This document shows positions 14,677 to 16,904 of a stretch of DNA of 16,904 nt, piece by piece. The notes under the pieces were generated by a model. It searched no databases. It was not told the DNA's origin and worked only from the letters and a program-made list of their open reading frames with translations. The stretch is taken from assembly GCA_027297825.1 (NCBI GenBank), contig JAPUHH010000195.1, positions 1 through 16,904 of the forward strand, read 5' to 3'. A program made the position numbers and the translations under genes. The DNA is from Gammaproteobacteria bacterium (lineage in GTDB: Bacteria > Pseudomonadota > Gammaproteobacteria > UBA4575). Within the stretch, counting starts at the first letter, position 1; every line of letters starts with the position of its first letter.

Positions 14677-15297
14677 TTAAATTTTTCTTTTAATATAATA
14701 AAACAATCTATATCCAAGCAATACCGCAAGAATTCCTGCATAGATTGCAGGTTCACGTGTATCGATTTTCACCATCCACCAAAAATGTAGCACGACTACC
14801 ATGCCAATAATATAAATGAGTCGATGCAAAATTATCCATCGATGCTGAAGTCTTTCGACCATTTTTTTAGTCGAAGTCACTGCAAGAGGAATCAACATTA
14901 AAAATGAAGTAAAGCCTGCTGTGATAAAAGGTCGTTTAATTACATCGTCAAATATTGCACCAAAATCAAAAAATTGGTCTAAAATAATGTATGAGGATAT
15001 GTGCATACAAACATAAAAAAAAGCAAACAAACCCAACATTCTTCTGTACTGAATGAAATTATTCCAACCTGTTAATCTTCTCAGTGGAGAAACTGCTAAC
15101 GTTAATAGCAAAACTCTCAAGGCCCAATCTCCAGTCCATCGGTTTATAGTTTCAATAGGATTTGCACCCAAAGCATTGGTGTAAAACCAATAGATTGGAA
15201 TTGCTAATGGAATCAGCAATAGGGTAAACAACGCAGACTTTACAAATTTTCCTGCAAATGGGGTTGACACAAATACTTCTGCAGATGAGGTTGACAC
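14677..15297 (-). CDS. msrQ: Heme-binding membrane subunit of methionine sulfoxide reductase MsrPQ
   Basis: The ferric-reductase-like cytochrome b protein has about six membrane spans and passes electrons from the quinone pool to periplasmic MsrP. Conserved heme histidines are seen at H99 (CMHISSY), H158 (IILHRLIY) and H171 (VVLHFWW). GANPIETINRWTGDWAL and SPLRRLTGW match the family N-terminal region. It lies 52 bases downstream of msrP. The start is duplicated: a 27-bp tandem repeat gives two GTG codons with the same context, at 15297 (206 aa) and 15270 (197 aa). The shorter form agrees better with the short N-terminus of E. coli MsrQ. Confidence 0.93.
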   Translation of the reverse strand: MSTSSAEVFVSTPFAGKFVKSALFTLLLIPLAIPIYWFYTNALGANPIETINRWTGDWALRVLLLTLAVSPLRRLTGWNNFIQYRRMLGLFAFFYVCMHISSYIILDQFFDFGAIFDDVIKRPFITAGFTSFLMLIPLAVTSTKKMVERLQHRWIILHRLIYIIGMVVVLHFWWMVKIDTREPAIYAGILAVLLGYRLFYYIKRKI

Positions 15298-15307
15298 AAA
15301 TACTTCT
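15254..15307. repeat. 27-bp tandem duplication at the msrQ start
   Basis: Units 15254-15280 and 15281-15307 differ at only two positions and share GGTTGACACAAATACTTCT. On the minus strand each unit holds the GTG and the preceding AGAAGTATTT, so the duplication copied the translation start and adds nine in-frame codons. Confidence 0.9.
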
Positions 15308-15349
15308 TATTTAAGTCTTAACTTTAGATAATAATATGGTCAACCCATA

Positions 15350-16306
15350 TTAAAAGTTTTTCTTGAGATCCATACCAGCATACATGCTAGCCACTTCATC
15401 TGCATAGCCATTAAAAGGTAGTGTTTCACGTTTTAAGAACTCACCAATTCTTCGTTCACGCTTTTGGCTCCAACGCGGATGATCAACTTCTGGATTTACG
15501 TTTGAATAAAAACCATATTCTCTAGGTCCAGTAATGTTCCAACTTGTAGCAGGCTGCTCTTCAGTAAACTCAATACTTACAATTGATTTAATGCTTTTAA
15601 AGCCATATTTCCATGGCATAACTAGTCGAAGTGGAGCACCATTTTGATTAGGCATCTCTTTACCATATAAACCTACGGCCAATAGCGCTAAAGGATGCAT
15701 GGCTTCATCAATACGCAATCCTTCTCGATAAGGCCATTCTAATACGGGTCGTTTTTGACCAGGTAAGTTATCTGGATCCAGAATGGTCTTAAATTGTACA
15801 AACTTCGCTTTTGAGGTTGGTTGAAAGCGCTTTAATATGGGCCCTAATTCAACCCCTACCCAAGGAATCACCATAGACCAAGCCTCAACACAACGTAGTC
15901 GATAAATTCGTTCTTCTACTTTCCCAGGAGAAATAAAATCTTCTAAATTGTACTCGCCAGGTTTTTCGCACTCACCTTCCACTTTAACACTCCAAGGCTT
16001 AACCTTGAGGTGTTGTGCATTGCGTTTAGGATCGCCTTTATCTAAGCCCAACTCATAAAAATTATTGTAAGAAGTCACCGCATCATACGGAGTCGTTTCT
16101 TCATCAATAGAAAAATCACTTTTCCCAATCTTATTAAAATCGATACTTGCAGACCCTATGGCTGGCCACATTGATAATGATGGCGCTAAAGACATGGCAG
16201 TGAGGGAAGCTGAGGCCTGTAAGAATCTACGACGATCTCTATATAACGACTCATCCGTGACCTGAGATTCTTTCACATCACTGCTCTTGCTTACTTTAAG
16301 TAGCAT
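15350..16306 (-). CDS. msrP: Periplasmic methionine sulfoxide reductase catalytic subunit (molybdopterin)
   Basis: This is a member of the sulfite oxidase fold family (YedY/MsrP) that reduces oxidised methionine in periplasmic proteins with electrons from MsrQ. A Tat signal is present (RRRFLQASASLT near residues 25-36), as expected for a cofactor-loaded export substrate. The Mo-binding cysteine is C139 in RLRCVEAWSMVIPW. GAPLRLVMPWKYGFKSIKSI and the SWNITGPREYGFYSN segment near the C-terminus are typical. I choose ATG at 16306 (318 aa) because AAGG lies eight bases before it; a GTG at 16315 would start inside that site. It is the first gene of msrPQ and perhaps of a longer run into glpK. Confidence 0.95.
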   Translation of the reverse strand: MLLKVSKSSDVKESQVTDESLYRDRRRFLQASASLTAMSLAPSLSMWPAIGSASIDFNKIGKSDFSIDEETTPYDAVTSYNNFYELGLDKGDPKRNAQHLKVKPWSVKVEGECEKPGEYNLEDFISPGKVEERIYRLRCVEAWSMVIPWVGVELGPILKRFQPTSKAKFVQFKTILDPDNLPGQKRPVLEWPYREGLRIDEAMHPLALLAVGLYGKEMPNQNGAPLRLVMPWKYGFKSIKSIVSIEFTEEQPATSWNITGPREYGFYSNVNPEVDHPRWSQKRERRIGEFLKRETLPFNGYADEVASMYAGMDLKKNF

Positions 16307-16336
16307 ATTCAACACCTTGGATTTTAATAGAAACGG

Positions 16337-16342
16337 ATTATA
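16337..16342 (-). promoter_or_regulatory. Candidate -10 element for msrPQ
   Basis: The minus strand reads TATAAT here, 30 bases before the msrP start. No good -35 lies 16-18 bases upstream; TTGTTA, 21 bases away, is the nearest match. The assignment rests on the perfect -10 and its position. Confidence 0.4.
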
Positions 16343-16461
16343 CGATAGTTTGACCGTATTTTATAACAAGGGTTCAAGAACGCATATACCAATCATACAG
16401 CCAAATTATCCTGTACAAATGCCGGGCTTGGCTATGTATCGTTCTATATGATTATTTTCTA

Positions 16462-16475
16462 TAACAACGTTGTTA
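16462..16475. repeat. 14-bp palindrome over the response regulator stop codon
   Basis: TAACAACGTTGTTA is perfectly self-complementary and includes the TAA at 16473-16475 of the minus-strand receiver gene. It has no loop and no T-run. It could be a protein site or chance. Confidence 0.35.
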
Positions 16476-16853
16476 CTCATAGAGAGTAACTTGACTACCT
16501 AATAAATCAACGAGTCCTTTGGGATCAAATGGTTTTTCAAACACTTTAATAGCGCCATTTTTGAGTGCCACTTCGTTGACGGTCTCGTGCATGGCAGTAA
16601 TGAATATAACTTTGAGATTGGCATTTTTTTCTACTAACACCTGCTGTAATTCCAATCCCGTCAATCCAGGCATACACTGATCAACGACCAAAAAACCTGT
16701 ATCGGTGTCTTCATATTGCTCAAGAAATGCTTCTGCAGAATAGTACACGTCTACAACATAGCCAGACTTACGTAAAATCAAACCAAGTGAATGACAAACA
16801 ATACGATCATCATCGACTAAATAGATTTTATTATTTTCAGTACCATTAGTCAT
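16473..16853 (-). CDS. Receiver-only response regulator
   Basis: The 126-aa single REC domain resembles the receiver of FixJ-type regulators. The acidic pocket is D14-D15-D16, the phosphoacceptor is D58 (LVVDQCMPGLTG), T86 is in VIFITAMHE, and K107 is in FEKPF, so all key residues are present. No DNA-binding or enzymatic output domain follows; the protein ends at VTLYE. It overlaps the tail of a sensor kinase gene by eight bases, so the two are translationally linked partners. A receiver without output may act as a phosphate sink, relay or protein-binding switch. The stop lies 167 bases from msrP. Confidence 0.9.
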   Translation of the reverse strand: MTNGTENNKIYLVDDDRIVCHSLGLILRKSGYVVDVYYSAEAFLEQYEDTDTGFLVVDQCMPGLTGLELQQVLVEKNANLKVIFITAMHETVNEVALKNGAIKVFEKPFDPKGLVDLLGSQVTLYE

Positions 16854-16904
16854 ATATTCCTGTGCGCGGTAATACTAGCTCTGCTGTAGCCCCTATTCCG
16901 GATT
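16846..16904 (-). CDS. C-terminal end of a sensor histidine kinase (truncated by window edge)
   Basis: The frame runs in from the right edge and reads SGIGATAELVLPRTGIYD before TAA at 16846-16848. The GATAELVLP stretch is the last beta strand of the HATPase_c ATP-binding domain, which in many kinases reads GTTARLWLP or similar. It overlaps the receiver gene start. Only 18 residues are visible, so sensor input cannot be judged. Confidence 0.65.
   Translation of the reverse strand, partial: SGIGATAELVLPRTGIYD

Overview
The window is AT-rich bacterial chromosomal DNA. It probably comes from a gammaproteobacterium: it has an LplT-PlsC-like fusion, an MsrPQ pair, a glycerol-3-phosphate operon, and a tRNA-Arg with an encoded CCA end. 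No 16S or other species marker is present, so the assignment stays at that level.

Left part (1-4470). The 3' end of a major-facilitator/lysophospholipid acyltransferase fusion comes first. It is followed by a secreted Sel1-repeat protein, a small unknown protein, a MarR-type regulator, and a tiny two-gene unit on the minus strand (66 aa, then a 32 aa single-span membrane peptide) with an inverted repeat in front of it. Long AT-rich spacers separate these genes.

Middle part (4690-9340). This is an accessory region undergoing gene decay and the most interesting stretch of the window. Two intact overlapping genes on the minus strand encode a PqqD-like domain fused to an HprK-like kinase domain, and a PF14907-type nucleotidyltransferase. 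Upstream and divergent lies a small gene for an 85-codon peptide with a perfect SRRxFLK twin-arginine motif, a Gly/Cys-rich tail and a C-terminal serine. An amber codon interrupts it at codon 5. A second, frameshifted copy of the same peptide leader lies just upstream of the kinase gene and has not kept its tail. Together these look like a peptide-modification system (kinase, peptide-binding domain, nucleotidyltransferase, substrate peptide) whose visible substrates are broken or on the way out. Around it are the ruins of an SRAP (YedK/HMCES-type) gene and of a two-gene unit (a DUF1737-like protein plus a secreted Q-rich protein).

Right part (9750-16904). Three small unknown or DNA-binding proteins are followed on the minus strand by a compact run: msrP, msrQ, glycerol kinase, glycerophosphodiester phosphodiesterase, and a glycerol-3-phosphate dehydrogenase lacking its usual C-terminal cap. 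The last three would turn glycerophosphodiesters and glycerol into dihydroxyacetone phosphate. MsrPQ repairs oxidised periplasmic methionine. At the right edge, the tail of a sensor histidine kinase overlaps a receiver-only response regulator.

Several perfect palindromes and inverted repeats lie in the spacers. Roles given to them are inferred from position only.
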